Part shown: piece by piece, positions 1 to 9,960 of the stretch
Layout of the letters: each line of letters starts with the position of its first letter
Numbering within the stretch: position 1 is the first letter of the stretch
Assembly: GCA_028287785.1 (NCBI GenBank)
Contig: JAQBOZ010000012.1
Location: 1-64,000, forward strand
Length of the DNA: 64,000 nt
Direction: 5' to 3'
DNA from: Chlorobiota bacterium
Lineage (GTDB): Bacteria > Bacteroidota > Ignavibacteria > OLB7
Notes under the pieces: generated by a model
The model's input: only the letters and a program-made list of their open reading frames with translations
The model's database searches: none
Told to the model about the DNA's origin: nothing
Translations under genes and position numbers: made by a program

Positions 1-161
1 CGACGACGGCACTGAGCGCGGACGCGAGCGGCGACGGGACCAACAGCGACGGGCTTGGGCAGGTGTATCTCTGGATCGGCGGCTCGGTCAGCCCGACGGC
101 GACGCAGCAGCGCGGGAACTACACCGGTACCTTTACCGTCAGTGCGGCATATTCTAACTAA
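1..161 (+). CDS. DUF4402-like exported subunit, C-terminal part
   Basis: The window opens inside this gene. The frame starting at base 3 runs to TAA at 159-161 and gives about 52 residues ending in NYTGTFTVSAAYSN. The ending, with a preceding stretch GGSVSPTATQQRG, matches the end of the protein at 1126-1620 (GGSVTASSTQQRGDYSG), so the two are paralogues. This beta-strand ending is typical of the DUF4402 family, small exported proteins that resemble archaic (spore-coat-U-like) pilins. The next gene is a PapD-like chaperone and the locus continues to an usher-like protein, so a fibre subunit role is likely. The N-terminus and signal peptide lie outside the window. Confidence 0.7.
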   Translation, partial: TTALSADASGDGTNSDGLGQVYLWIGGSVSPTATQQRGNYTGTFTVSAAYSN

Positions 162-249
162 CTTGCGGTCAGTGGGTCTGCAATCCCGCCGGAAGAGCGA
201 TCAACGTCCAGTTCGCTGAGAGTTCCGGCAGGTAGTCATCTCAACAACA

Positions 250-1110
250 ATGAACAGCACGTTTCTTTTCCGGTGCATCCTGATGGTGCTCCTCATCGCG
301 GGGACATCCATCGCGGCCAGGGCACAGATCGAAGTCTCCCCCACTCGCGTCCTCCTCAGCATGCGGGAGCGCTCCAGGGAGGTCAATGTCCTGAACACTA
401 CCGATAATCAGTCCGAGGTGGAGGTGGAGCTTGGCTACAAACTCTTCCGGTACGATTCAATCGGGGCGATTACGCTCGACTCGGCGCGGACGGAACTGGA
501 GCATGCGAAGTCGGGGAAGGAATGGCTGAAGATCTATCCGAAGCGATTTTCGCTTCCGCCGCATGGATCGCGGCTGGTCAGGGTGATGGTGACGATCCCC
601 GACAGCGCGGCCGAAGGGGAATACTGGGGTCGCGTGGTGGTTACGAGCACGCCGGTGGCCCGTGTCAACGCCGACGACACCACATCGGGCATCCAGACGA
701 ACCTGATGATGCGCCTCCAGGTCGATCTGCCGGTCATCATACGGAAGGGCGCCCCCGGAACGGGAATTGAATTCGACGCCATGCGTGGGATGGCGCGGGC
801 CGATGAGACGCTCTTTCTGCTGGACATGCACCGGACCGGCAACGCCGCCTACCGCGGAACGATCCGCGCGGCGCTCACCGGCGGAGGGACGGAGATTGCG
901 AAGGTGGAGGAGCAGTACACGGCCGAGTTCGCATACCGGCAGGCGCTCCACTTTCCGAAGCTCAAGGACGGAGGGTATAGACTGGCGGTCGAATCGGTCA
1001 GCGTCAAGAAAGGCGGGGCCAACGATGCGGTGATCCAGTCCCCCACGGTCTCGAAGAACTATGGCGTCACGGTTTCCGGCGGGAACGTGACGATCGTCCC
1101 CAGCAATTAA
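250..1110 (+). CDS. PapD-like periplasmic chaperone
   Basis: 286 residues. Residues 1-26 form a signal peptide ending in ARAQ. The mature protein begins IEVSPTRVLLSMRE, the first strand of a PapD-type immunoglobulin fold, with the conserved P-T-R whose Arg contacts the subunit C-terminus in fimbrial chaperones. Later strands (RFSLPPHGSRLVRVMV near residues 98-113) match the F-G region of that fold. Length is a little above the usual 230-250. In chaperone-usher systems such proteins hold pilus subunits in the periplasm by donating a strand. Genes for DUF4402-like subunits lie on both sides and an usher-like barrel follows, which supports that role here. No clear ribosome binding site precedes the ATG. 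Confidence 0.8.
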   Translation: MNSTFLFRCILMVLLIAGTSIAARAQIEVSPTRVLLSMRERSREVNVLNTTDNQSEVEVELGYKLFRYDSIGAITLDSARTELEHAKSGKEWLKIYPKRFSLPPHGSRLVRVMVTIPDSAAEGEYWGRVVVTSTPVARVNADDTTSGIQTNLMMRLQVDLPVIIRKGAPGTGIEFDAMRGMARADETLFLLDMHRTGNAAYRGTIRAALTGGGTEIAKVEEQYTAEFAYRQALHFPKLKDGGYRLAVESVSVKKGGANDAVIQSPTVSKNYGVTVSGGNVTIVPSN

Positions 1111-1125
1111 CAGCCCGGCGCCGAC

Positions 1126-1620
1126 ATGATATCGAACATCACATCACATTTCCGCTTCGCGATTCCGGCAAGAATCGCCGGCCTGCTGGCGCTGCTGATG
1201 ATGACGTTCGGCTCCGCGAAGGCGCAACTGGTGTTCGGCACGCAGTCGATCGCTTTCGGCAGCCTCAACAGGGCGGGAAGGTCCACTGTTCTTTACAGCG
1301 ACGCGGGATCGGCCCAGTTTTCGGTGATCGCGCGCTCCGGCAAGAAGACCCGGCTCACGGTCAGCTCCGCATCGCTCACGCGAAGCACGCGCACGCTTCC
1401 GATCACGATCAACACGGTGGACTGCGCCTTCAGCACCGACGGCGGCACAACCTGGACGGTCTTCTCGACCGGCACGCTCTTCCATGACGTGACCCCGCCG
1501 AACGGCCCGTTCAACCTGGGAACGATTCTGGTCAAGGTCGGCGGATCGGTCACGGCCAGCTCCACGCAGCAGCGCGGCGATTACTCCGGCTCCGTCACGC
1601 TTACGGCGGTGTATCGATAG
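1126..1620 (+). CDS. DUF4402-like exported subunit
   Basis: 164 residues with a signal peptide (about 1-34, ending in SAKAQ). The mature part starts LVFGTQSIAFGSLN and ends SGSVTLTAVYR, the beginning and end expected for DUF4402 domains. The rest is rich in Ser/Thr/Gly with alternating hydrophobic residues, which suggests an all-beta fold. It begins 15 bases after the chaperone gene and is a paralogue of the truncated protein at the window start, so the three are probably cotranscribed. Likely role: structural subunit of a surface fibre or a related exported beta protein. The family assignment is by motif; the pilin role is inferred from context. Confidence 0.75.
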   Translation: MISNITSHFRFAIPARIAGLLALLMMTFGSAKAQLVFGTQSIAFGSLNRAGRSTVLYSDAGSAQFSVIARSGKKTRLTVSSASLTRSTRTLPITINTVDCAFSTDGGTTWTVFSTGTLFHDVTPPNGPFNLGTILVKVGGSVTASSTQQRGDYSGSVTLTAVYR

Positions 1621-1974
1621 CGGGCGCAAAAAAGTCTTTCATGCGCGGATAATCCCCGCCCATGAAGCTCACTGAAGTTTTCCTTCCCTGCCCGGCGCCA
1701 TTGCTGCCTGGCAGTCTCCGTTTCCCGGCCTGCGTCCAGCACGGCCGATTGAAATGAGCCATATACTCCGATCGATCCTCCGGCCCCTGGTCAGGGCATG
1801 TATTCGCGGAAACCCAGGCGGATGTACGGAAACCGGATCGTGTACGGAAGCAGGTCACTCATCGCGACCCGAAAACCAGATTTTTAAGGGATTTTCGAAG
1901 ATTTTCCGCGTGGCATGTTCTTGATGGCAAGGTCTGTCAGACAGAATGATTCAACGCTTTTCCTACGTCCAGAA
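1621..1974. other. intergenic region before the usher-like gene
   Basis: About 350 bases separate the subunit gene from the likely usher start. The stretch at 1878-1905 is T-rich and could hold a promoter. I see no RNA gene, and no open frame with protein-like composition. Confidence 0.4.
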
Positions 1975-4605
1975 ATGATCAACAGCTCGCTCTCCTTCCG
2001 GTCGCTCATGATGCTCCTTCTCCTCGGGGGATTGGGCATTGTGATGTCCGGTCGCGCCATTGCGGGAGGCGGCGGAACCGACCAGCCGAAAGAGAGCGAG
2101 ATCATCGATATCGAGACCCTTTCTCCCTCCGAGGATGGCCCGGTGCGGGTCGATATCCCGGGGATTGCATCGAACGATCTTGGGGCGCGCTATGCCGGTG
2201 ACAGTCTCTTCCTCCCGTTTCTCGCGTTCTGCGACATGCTCCGCATCAGGACCGCCGTCTCGGACGATCGGATGACGCTGAGCGGCGAGAATATCTCCGG
2301 AGCGCCGTTCGAGATCGCGCGCAGGACCAGCATGGTCACGATCGGCGACAGGAGCATCGCGTTCCCCGGTTCATCGATACGGGTTGTGGCGGGGGAGATC
2401 TACATCGAGTCATCGCTTCTCAGCGCGACGATCGGCATCATCAGCAACTACGATCCCGCGTTTCTGAAGCTGACCATCTCCGCCGACGAGAAGCTCCCGG
2501 TGGTACAGCTTGTCCGCCGGAACGGGCACTACGGCGCGCTGGTGACAACCACCGGCGACGATGCCACGACGCAGGAGGCGAGCCTTGAGCGCGCGATCTT
2601 CAGCGCCCCGGTGATCAGCTGGCAGCTTACGAACTCCCTCAACGCGGGAATGCGGCAGTCGTACGGTGGTTTCCTGCGGCTTGGACAGGAGTTCCTCTTC
2701 GGCATCCTCGATGTCTCCGCCGTCGGCGGTTATCAGACGAACGTTCCCGGCAACCCCTTCACCGCGCGCATCGACGCGGCAAGCTGGCGCTATCAGCTCC
2801 CCGGATCATCGCTTCTCAGCCAGATCACGCTCGGCAGCATGGAGATCGCGCAGAAGCGGGTCCAGGGAATCGATCTGACCAATGTCCCGCTCACCCCGCG
2901 CGAGGGCTTCGGCACATACGATCTTCAGGGACGGACGCAGCCGACCTGGACGGTGGAACTGTACGATGGCGCCCGGCTGGTGGATGTAACGCAGGCGGAC
3001 GGCGACGGCCGCTATCATTTCCCGATCCGGACCGGCTACGGCACGGTGGACAGGACGACCAGGGAGATCGGCCCGCACGGCGAGATCGTGATGCAGAACC
3101 ATCGCGTGCAGCTCGACGCCACGATGCTCCCGGCCGGTGAGTTCGACTACGAGATCGGCGCGGGGATCGACAGCCTGAAGACCACTTCCATGATGAACGG
3201 GCGCGGCCATCTGGCGATCGGGCTGTTCGACCGCCTGACGGTTGGCGCCGACGCGCAGTACGGCGCAAGGAAGATCAACGAATGGAATCGCGACAGCCTG
3301 GACGCCACCCCGTTTGCCTCGCTCTGGATGGGAAGCGCCACATCGTTCAATGTTCGTTACGGGGTTCGCTCCAGGACATTCGGCGGAAGCCTTTCGACGA
3401 TACTTCCGAACAACGCAACGGTTCGCCTCGGCATCGACTCTCTCTCGATCGGCAACCGGAGCGGCTCCGGCACATTCGCGGGCACATTGCCGATCGGCGC
3501 CATCACCATCGGCGCAACCGGCGGCTATGACAAACGGTCGTTCGGGGATCGGTTGACAGTCGAGCCGCAGTTTTCAGGATATGTCGAGGGGATCAACTTC
3601 ATGGGGTCCACGCGATACACCCTCGTCAGGGAGAACGTCTCCGGGGCCGACGAGCTGACCGCCCCCGCCACGGCGACGCGGAGCCTTACAAGCGATCTGC
3701 GCCTGATGATCACCCCGGCAACCGGCCTCCTCCTCTCCGCCGACGCCCGTTACGATCACAATGTCAACAGGATCTCATCGCTCGACTTCTCCACGTATTA
3801 TCGCCTGACCGACGAGCTGGGGATCAACCTGAGCTACTCCGTTCCCGAGTTGGACTGGAAGCACGGCTCCGTTCAGGCGCAGTTGAGCATCGATCTGAAC
3901 GCGGTCCGCGTCTCCACCACGGCCGGCTACACGGGGAACGGCGTGACGAACAATTCCTTCGCGCAGGGAAGCCTGATCATCTCGCCGAGCGGCATCAAGG
4001 CGTTCAACACCACATCGGTCGGCGAATCGGCGATCATCATCCTTGCATTCAACGACCGGAACGGCAACGGCATCCGCGATAACGGCGAGGAGACGATGGC
4101 CGCCCCGCAGACGCGCATTTCATACCCCAACTCGCAGATGATCTCGGAGGATGGCACCTTTCACTCGCTCCCGGCCAACCGGAGTTGCGCCGTGGATATC
4201 GATCGGTGGCTCTACGCGAACGACAATCTCTTCCCGGCCCGCTCCCATTTCCTGATCTACACGCAGCCGAGCGGCCTGGAAGTGATTGAAATCCCGTTCT
4301 CGCAGGGCTACGATGTCACCGGCGCAACGCAGCCCGCAGGAGTCGCCGGCCTGATTCACGGCCTCCGTCTCCAGCTCATTTCCAGCACAACCGGCGCGGC
4401 ATACGACGGCGAGATCTTCTCCGACGGCACGATCTTCTTTGCCGGCGTGGGAACAGGCCAGTACCGCATCGTCTTCGACGACGAGCAGCTCACCGCGCGC
4501 CATCTCGCCGTAACGATCCCTTCCGGGCCGGTAACCATCACCGCGACGGAGCATCACCTGCCGACTGTGGAGTTTCGCAGGGTTGATGATGGGCGGGGAA
4601 AATGA
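1975..4605 (+). CDS. fimbrial-usher-like outer-membrane barrel protein
   Basis: 876 residues from ATG 1975, chosen because it gives a proper signal peptide (MINSSLSFRSLMMLLLLGG...); an upstream in-frame ATG at 1915 would add 20 residues with no signal character. After the signal peptide comes a region resembling copper-amine-oxidase-N-like folds (FLPFLAFCDMLRI, then a second half). A long run of amphipathic strands follows, interrupted by a plug-like segment (VELYDGARLVDVTQADGDGR, then IGPHGEIV) that resembles the first strands and plug of fimbrial ushers. Near the C-terminus is an SdrD-type acidic loop (FNDRNGNGIRDNGEE) and a carboxypeptidase-regulatory-like beta domain. Ushers form the outer-membrane pore that assembles chaperone-delivered subunits, and the neighbouring chaperone and subunit genes fit. 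The match to classical FimD is remote, so it may belong to a distinct usher branch. Confidence 0.6.
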   Translation: MINSSLSFRSLMMLLLLGGLGIVMSGRAIAGGGGTDQPKESEIIDIETLSPSEDGPVRVDIPGIASNDLGARYAGDSLFLPFLAFCDMLRIRTAVSDDRMTLSGENISGAPFEIARRTSMVTIGDRSIAFPGSSIRVVAGEIYIESSLLSATIGIISNYDPAFLKLTISADEKLPVVQLVRRNGHYGALVTTTGDDATTQEASLERAIFSAPVISWQLTNSLNAGMRQSYGGFLRLGQEFLFGILDVSAVGGYQTNVPGNPFTARIDAASWRYQLPGSSLLSQITLGSMEIAQKRVQGIDLTNVPLTPREGFGTYDLQGRTQPTWTVELYDGARLVDVTQADGDGRYHFPIRTGYGTVDRTTREIGPHGEIVMQNHRVQLDATMLPAGEFDYEIGAGIDSLKTTSMMNGRGHLAIGLFDRLTVGADAQYGARKINEWNRDSLDATPFASLWMGSATSFNVRYGVRSRTFGGSLSTILPNNATVRLGIDSLSIGNRSGSGTFAGTLPIGAITIGATGGYDKRSFGDRLTVEPQFSGYVEGINFMGSTRYTLVRENVSGADELTAPATATRSLTSDLRLMITPATGLLLSADARYDHNVNRISSLDFSTYYRLTDELGINLSYSVPELDWKHGSVQAQLSIDLNAVRVSTTAGYTGNGVTNNSFAQGSLIISPSGIKAFNTTSVGESAIIILAFNDRNGNGIRDNGEETMAAPQTRISYPNSQMISEDGTFHSLPANRSCAVDIDRWLYANDNLFPARSHFLIYTQPSGLEVIEIPFSQGYDVTGATQPAGVAGLIHGLRLQLISSTTGAAYDGEIFSDGTIFFAGVGTGQYRIVFDDEQLTARHLAVTIPSGPVTITATEHHLPTVEFRRVDDGRGK

Positions 4606-4667
4606 TGGTTCCCCCCAGCTCCCCCACTACCTTTACCTTTCCTTCACACTCCTTGACTTCCTGAGGC

Positions 4668-4696
4668 TTGACAGAGCCGGGGGTTCACCGTATCTT
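4668..4696 (+). promoter_or_regulatory. groESL sigma-70-type promoter
   Basis: TTGACA at 4668-4673 and TATCTT at 4691-4696 are separated by 17 bases. The expected start of transcription falls about 4703-4706, at the edge of the CIRCE element, so repressor binding would block initiation. Confidence 0.8.
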
Positions 4697-4705
4697 TGCG
4701 ATCTG

Positions 4706-4732
4706 TTAGCACTCTCCGAGTGAGAGTGCTAA
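4706..4732 (+). promoter_or_regulatory. CIRCE operator (HrcA site)
   Basis: TTAGCACTC at 4706-4714 and GAGTGCTAA at 4724-4732 form a perfect 9-base inverted repeat with a 9-base spacer, the exact CIRCE consensus. HrcA binds CIRCE and represses groESL until heat shock. hrcA itself is not in the window. Confidence 0.96.
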
Positions 4733-4801
4733 CCATCAATGCAGGGATTTAACGGCAACCGCCGACATAGTTTATAAGATCTTTCAATCAGGAGCACAAG
4801 C

Positions 4802-5089
4802 ATGAACCTTACACCGCTTCATGACCGGGTAATCGTAAAGCCGGCAGCCGCAGAAGAGATGACCAAGGGTGGCCTTATCATCCCCGATACCGTCAAGGAA
4901 AAGCCGCAGCGTGGCGAGATAATGGCAATCGGCAGCGGCAAAGTTTCCGAGGATGGCAAAACCACCCCGCTCAGCGTCAAGGTTGGCGACAACGTTCTGT
5001 ACGGCAAATATTCCGGAACCGAGGTCTCGGTGGATGGCACTGACTATCTGATCATGCGCGAATCCGACATCTTCGCGATCTACCAGTAG
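4802..5089 (+). CDS. groES: co-chaperonin GroES
   Basis: 95 residues, the usual GroES length. It begins [14 protein letters not shown], and carries the mobile-loop region ([16 protein letters not shown]) and the roof/core strands ending in [12 protein letters not shown]. GroES forms the seven-subunit lid of GroEL and closes the folding chamber in the cytoplasm. A ribosome binding site AGGAG (4790-4794) lies 7 bases before the ATG. The gene follows the CIRCE-controlled promoter and precedes groEL, so it is the first gene of a heat-shock operon. Confidence 0.98.
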   Translation: MNLTPLHDRVIVKPAAAEEMTKGGLIIPDTVKEKPQRGEIMAIGSGKVSEDGKTTPLSVKVGDNVLYGKYSGTEVSVDGTDYLIMRESDIFAIYQ

Positions 5090-5170
5090 GGGACGGTTTA
5101 AAACCGTTCTTTATCAGGGGGGACGGTTTAAAACCATTCTTTATCAGGGGACGGTTTAAAACCGTCCCCT
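5089..5170. repeat. three-unit palindromic repeat array in the groES-groEL gap
   Basis: Three tandem units start at 5089, 5117 and 5147. Each has the core ACGGTTTAAAACC preceded by a run of G, and the first two end in CTTTATCA. The third unit is a near-perfect palindrome (arms of 11 bases around one A). The first unit begins in the last base of the groES stop codon. In the mRNA each unit can fold as a hairpin and might adjust groES/groEL ratios or RNA stability. Related palindromes with other arm sequences lie at 26169-26197 and 32383-32425. Confidence 0.9.
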
Positions 5171-5181
5171 ACTAGATCTGA

Positions 5182-6870
<1,689 letters not shown>

Positions 6871-6910
6871 GATCCAGGCGTTCAGGCCCGGACGATGCTT
6901 CGGATACTAC

Positions 6911-6951
6911 AACGGCCCATCCCGTACATGCGGGGTGGGCCGTTTCTGTTT
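6911..6951 (+). terminator. intrinsic terminator after groEL
   Basis: The arms at 6911-6924 (AACGGCCCATCCCG) and 6931-6944 pair along 14 bases with one G-U, around a 6-base loop. The tract TTTCTGTTTA follows. This ends the groESL transcript 40 bases after the stop codon. Confidence 0.85.
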
Positions 6952-7050
6952 ATCGTCGCTCAACGAAATCCGGTGCGGACAGGCGGCGTCGGCATATGGT
7001 CAGGCCGGCCCGCGGACGGAGGATCATCTCCTGACTGTTGGCCTGGGCTG

Positions 7051-8703
7051 TCAGAACACCCACGTTGCCGTGATCACCGGCAGCAGCAGGCCGCTCCGCT
7101 TTTCTCCGCTCAACCCCAGATCCACTCCCACTCCCCCATCGATCGCCACGTGTCTGGTGAAATACCGGAGCGTCACCACCAGCGGCTGATAGTTCGCGTC
7201 CTGCAGGAGATACGCCTCCCCGACGATCTTCCAGTTCCCGCCGATACGGTAGTCTCCGCCAACCGCCACCACCGCGGCCTGCTGGCTGAAGGCCCCGAGC
7301 AGCGCATCCTTCGGCGTATGTCTCCGCCATGAATAGCCCGCGGCGATGCTCGCGCGCCGGTCATCATCACCCACGCTTATCACGGCGTATGGAGAGGCCA
7401 GGATGATCGACGAGATATTGCTCTCGGAATAGCCCGCCTGCGCCCCCACCGCGCCTCTGAGGATTCCCTCGCGATAGACCTCGTACCGCCCGCCGGCGGT
7501 GATCACCAGATTGTGGCCGGCGGAGCCCGGAACATAGAGAACCCCGCCAAGCAGCGTGGTCCTCTCCCCCAGACCCGCACCGAAGAGAAACCCGGCCAGA
7601 TCGTAGTTCGCGACGAAGAATTTTCCGGAATCGATCGAACGCGCGGTCGGCATCAGCAGCACGCGATGCGTGGTCGGATCGGTGACCGGCTCATCGGGGA
7701 GAGGAGGATCGGGAAGCGGCTCAGTAACCGCGACGGCGGAAACAGGCGGCGGCAGGATGACGGCGACGGAACGCGCCCGCGTGGCGATAACCTTCGGAAT
7801 CACCCTGGGCGTATCGACCTTCACGACGGGACGGGGTATGGCCCTGGGGATGATGATATCCACCGGCGGCGCCAGAAGCACCTGCGGCCTTGGTCGCACC
7901 GGGGGCCTGTTCACCGCGATCGGGCGCTCCTGTGGCGGAACCACGTTGATAAGCGCCGTATCGGCAACGATAAACGTTCCCAGCCCGCCGGATGGAGAGC
8001 TTCGACGGAGATAGGTGAAGATCGGCATCTTGATCTGGCCGGTGCGCGTGCCGATATAGCAGACATCGTAGTGATACTCCTGTCCGTTACGCAGCCGCTG
8101 GGGAGGAGGAAACGTTGTATAGTGAATCGTGAAGAGCTTCGACGGGCTGGCAACCGAATCGAGAATGAAATCCCCCATCCTCGATGCCACCGTGAACCTA
8201 TGGCAGGCAGGAGTCCCCAGCACCACCGTCCCGAAATCCTCGCGGAAGACCTGCCATGTTTCATCCATCGACAGTTGCAGCCGGCTGGAACTTCCCCCGC
8301 AATCGGCGACGCGGAAATAGAGAGTAAGAGGTCGGGAGATATCCTTCACATAGATCATGAAGGTGGTTTTGGTGGCACACCGCGTAAACGTGGGCCCGGT
8401 GATCACTCGGTACTGCGAGGTCTCCCTTCCGGTCAGCAGAGGGCCCGCCGCCGCTCTTCCATCGGTGAACTGAATGCTGGCAAGCCCCTCGGGAGCTGTA
8501 ATCGTGATGGTATTAAGCCCGGAATAGAGCTCTTCCGGATAGACGTTGATGCCGCTCCCGAAGAACTGCGCCCTGGCGGACAATGGAAGCATCATCAGCA
8601 GCAGGATCACGAACCGGGGACCGGACGAGCGGCCGGGAGCGTGTAATCGAGCGACCCTGAGTATCGGCCGGAGAGAAGTTATGAGCTGAATGTCGTACTG
8701 CAT
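7051..8703 (-). CDS. exported protein with proline-rich linker and barrel-like C-terminus
   Basis: 550 residues; I do not recognise a named family. The N-terminal 46 residues end in a hydrophobic stretch and SARAQ, a long but plausible signal peptide; a shorter start could exist. Residues 47-245 are beta-rich with several Cys. About residues 255-340 are rich in Pro, Arg and Val (for example RPPVRPRPQ), a likely extended linker. From about 350 to the end there are alternating hydrophobic strands ending in ITATWVF, with the C-terminal Phe expected of an outer-membrane barrel. It probably spans the periplasm and sits in the outer membrane. The next upstream gene (8885-9799) is on the same strand and is also barrel-like. 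Confidence 0.65.
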   Translation of the reverse strand: MQYDIQLITSLRPILRVARLHAPGRSSGPRFVILLLMMLPLSARAQFFGSGINVYPEELYSGLNTITITAPEGLASIQFTDGRAAAGPLLTGRETSQYRVITGPTFTRCATKTTFMIYVKDISRPLTLYFRVADCGGSSSRLQLSMDETWQVFREDFGTVVLGTPACHRFTVASRMGDFILDSVASPSKLFTIHYTTFPPPQRLRNGQEYHYDVCYIGTRTGQIKMPIFTYLRRSSPSGGLGTFIVADTALINVVPPQERPIAVNRPPVRPRPQVLLAPPVDIIIPRAIPRPVVKVDTPRVIPKVIATRARSVAVILPPPVSAVAVTEPLPDPPLPDEPVTDPTTHRVLLMPTARSIDSGKFFVANYDLAGFLFGAGLGERTTLLGGVLYVPGSAGHNLVITAGGRYEVYREGILRGAVGAQAGYSESNISSIILASPYAVISVGDDDRRASIAAGYSWRRHTPKDALLGAFSQQAAVVAVGGDYRIGGNWKIVGEAYLLQDANYQPLVVTLRYFTRHVAIDGGVGVDLGLSGEKRSGLLLPVITATWVF

Positions 8704-8884
8704 CCTGAAAAGATAGAAAGCCTGAGCGCGGCCCGTTTCCGCATTGCCGCTCCAACTCTATACCATCACGAAGCCCGGAAGTTGCTTCGCCGATCAGGAG
8801 CCATCAAAAGAATCTCCCCGGAAGCCGCGGCATATGCCATCGGCCCGCCCGTCACGGGCCTTCCAGGGGATATCGCCATCGACC

Positions 8885-9799
8885 CTAAAAGTTGTATCCC
8901 AGACCCATATATGCTCCCGAGAGCGCCAGGGTATTGACACCGGCAAGCCGCACGGAGAATTTACCACTGAGCACGAGATGATCGGTCAGCCCAAGATATG
9001 CTCCGGCGCCCAGGCCGATATAATTTTCCCGGTCGATGGTGTTGAACCGACCCGATCCCCCGTCCGAAATGGTCTGCTCGGCCGCGCTCCCGGATGTCCC
9101 CGCATAGAACGGACGGAGCGGCTGCGATGCGTCACCGGTGGACTGCACGCCGTTGAGAAGCACGAACACCCCCGTTCCCTCCACCTTCGACAGGCCGATC
9201 TCCGCGCTGTAGACGATCTCATCCAGCGGCTCCTCATCGCGATAATTATAGCCGACGCTCCCCTTCAGCCAGAGGGTATTGATGGTGGCCCCCACGTTCA
9301 CCGCCGTCAGAAGCTGGAAATAGCCATCGCTCAGAAACGATGGATGCTTCGGATCGTCGTAGATGCCGTTGTGAAACCCCGGCGGGATCTTCACCATGGA
9401 GCTTACCGAGGCGTCCACCACGCCGTGCAGCACCTGCCAGGTTGCCCCCACGCCATAATAACTCGGTGAGAAGATGCTCCGCTTCGGAAAACGGCTCTGG
9501 CTGACGATCGAGAAGTAGCCGACCGGGATCTCGACATCGAGCTGGAGATCGTTCGTCAGGCCGTAGTTCCCCGTCACACCGAATGTGGTGGCGGTCAGCT
9601 CGGTTTCAGACGTATCGAGATGCCGAAGCTCCCCATCGATTCCATAGTAGCGGGATGCCCTGGCCGATCCTCCGTAAATGAAAACGCTCCCCCGCCCTCG
9701 CGGTTTTGTCACCGGCTCGCCACCAAGGAGATTTGCGTGCATGAGCAGAAACAGAAGGAGGGATGGGATGACGAGAAAGGCGCGATATCGATCGTTCAT
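8885..9799 (-). CDS. outer-membrane beta-barrel protein
   Basis: 304 residues. The N-terminus has a basic start and a hydrophobic stretch (LVIPSLLLFLLMHANLLGG), a signal peptide. The mature protein consists of alternating strands with Tyr/Gly-rich turns (TFGVTGNYGLTNDLQLDVEI, then YYGVGATWQVL) and ends LGYNF, a typical outer-membrane insertion signal. The pattern resembles transporter-like porins of the phenol-degradation MetA/SphA type, but the substrate cannot be told. It lies between two other envelope genes on the same strand, with 181 bases to the next gene. Confidence 0.65.
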   Translation of the reverse strand: MNDRYRAFLVIPSLLLFLLMHANLLGGEPVTKPRGRGSVFIYGGSARASRYYGIDGELRHLDTSETELTATTFGVTGNYGLTNDLQLDVEIPVGYFSIVSQSRFPKRSIFSPSYYGVGATWQVLHGVVDASVSSMVKIPPGFHNGIYDDPKHPSFLSDGYFQLLTAVNVGATINTLWLKGSVGYNYRDEEPLDEIVYSAEIGLSKVEGTGVFVLLNGVQSTGDASQPLRPFYAGTSGSAAEQTISDGGSGRFNTIDRENYIGLGAGAYLGLTDHLVLSGKFSVRLAGVNTLALSGAYMGLGYNF

Positions 9800-9839
9800 A
9801 TCGATGAAAATGCGGTTCGCGAAGGAGATAAACGAAACC

Positions 9840-9870
9840 GGGCGCTCCTCGTACTCACCAGGAAGCGCCC
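9840..9870 (-). terminator. possible terminator of the sigma/anti-sigma operon
   Basis: GGGCGCTCCT at 9840-9849 pairs with AGGAAGCGCCC at 9860-9870 with a one-base bulge. Read on the minus strand, the stem is followed by GGTTTCGTTT, a weak U-rich tail. It lies 91 bases beyond the stop of the minus-strand gene at 9961. Confidence 0.45.
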
Positions 9871-9960
9871 GTTGATGGGCTCGAAACCCACATTGCCGGA
9901 AATCTTGGAACGTCTCATGAGACCTGTCCAGGGGCAGACTGCTCCATCCGTCCGAGCCGT

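Noticed and set aside
9870-9910. tRNA-like T-arm (GGGCTCGAAACCC)
   Set aside because: There is no matching acceptor stem, anticodon arm or 3' CCA around it.
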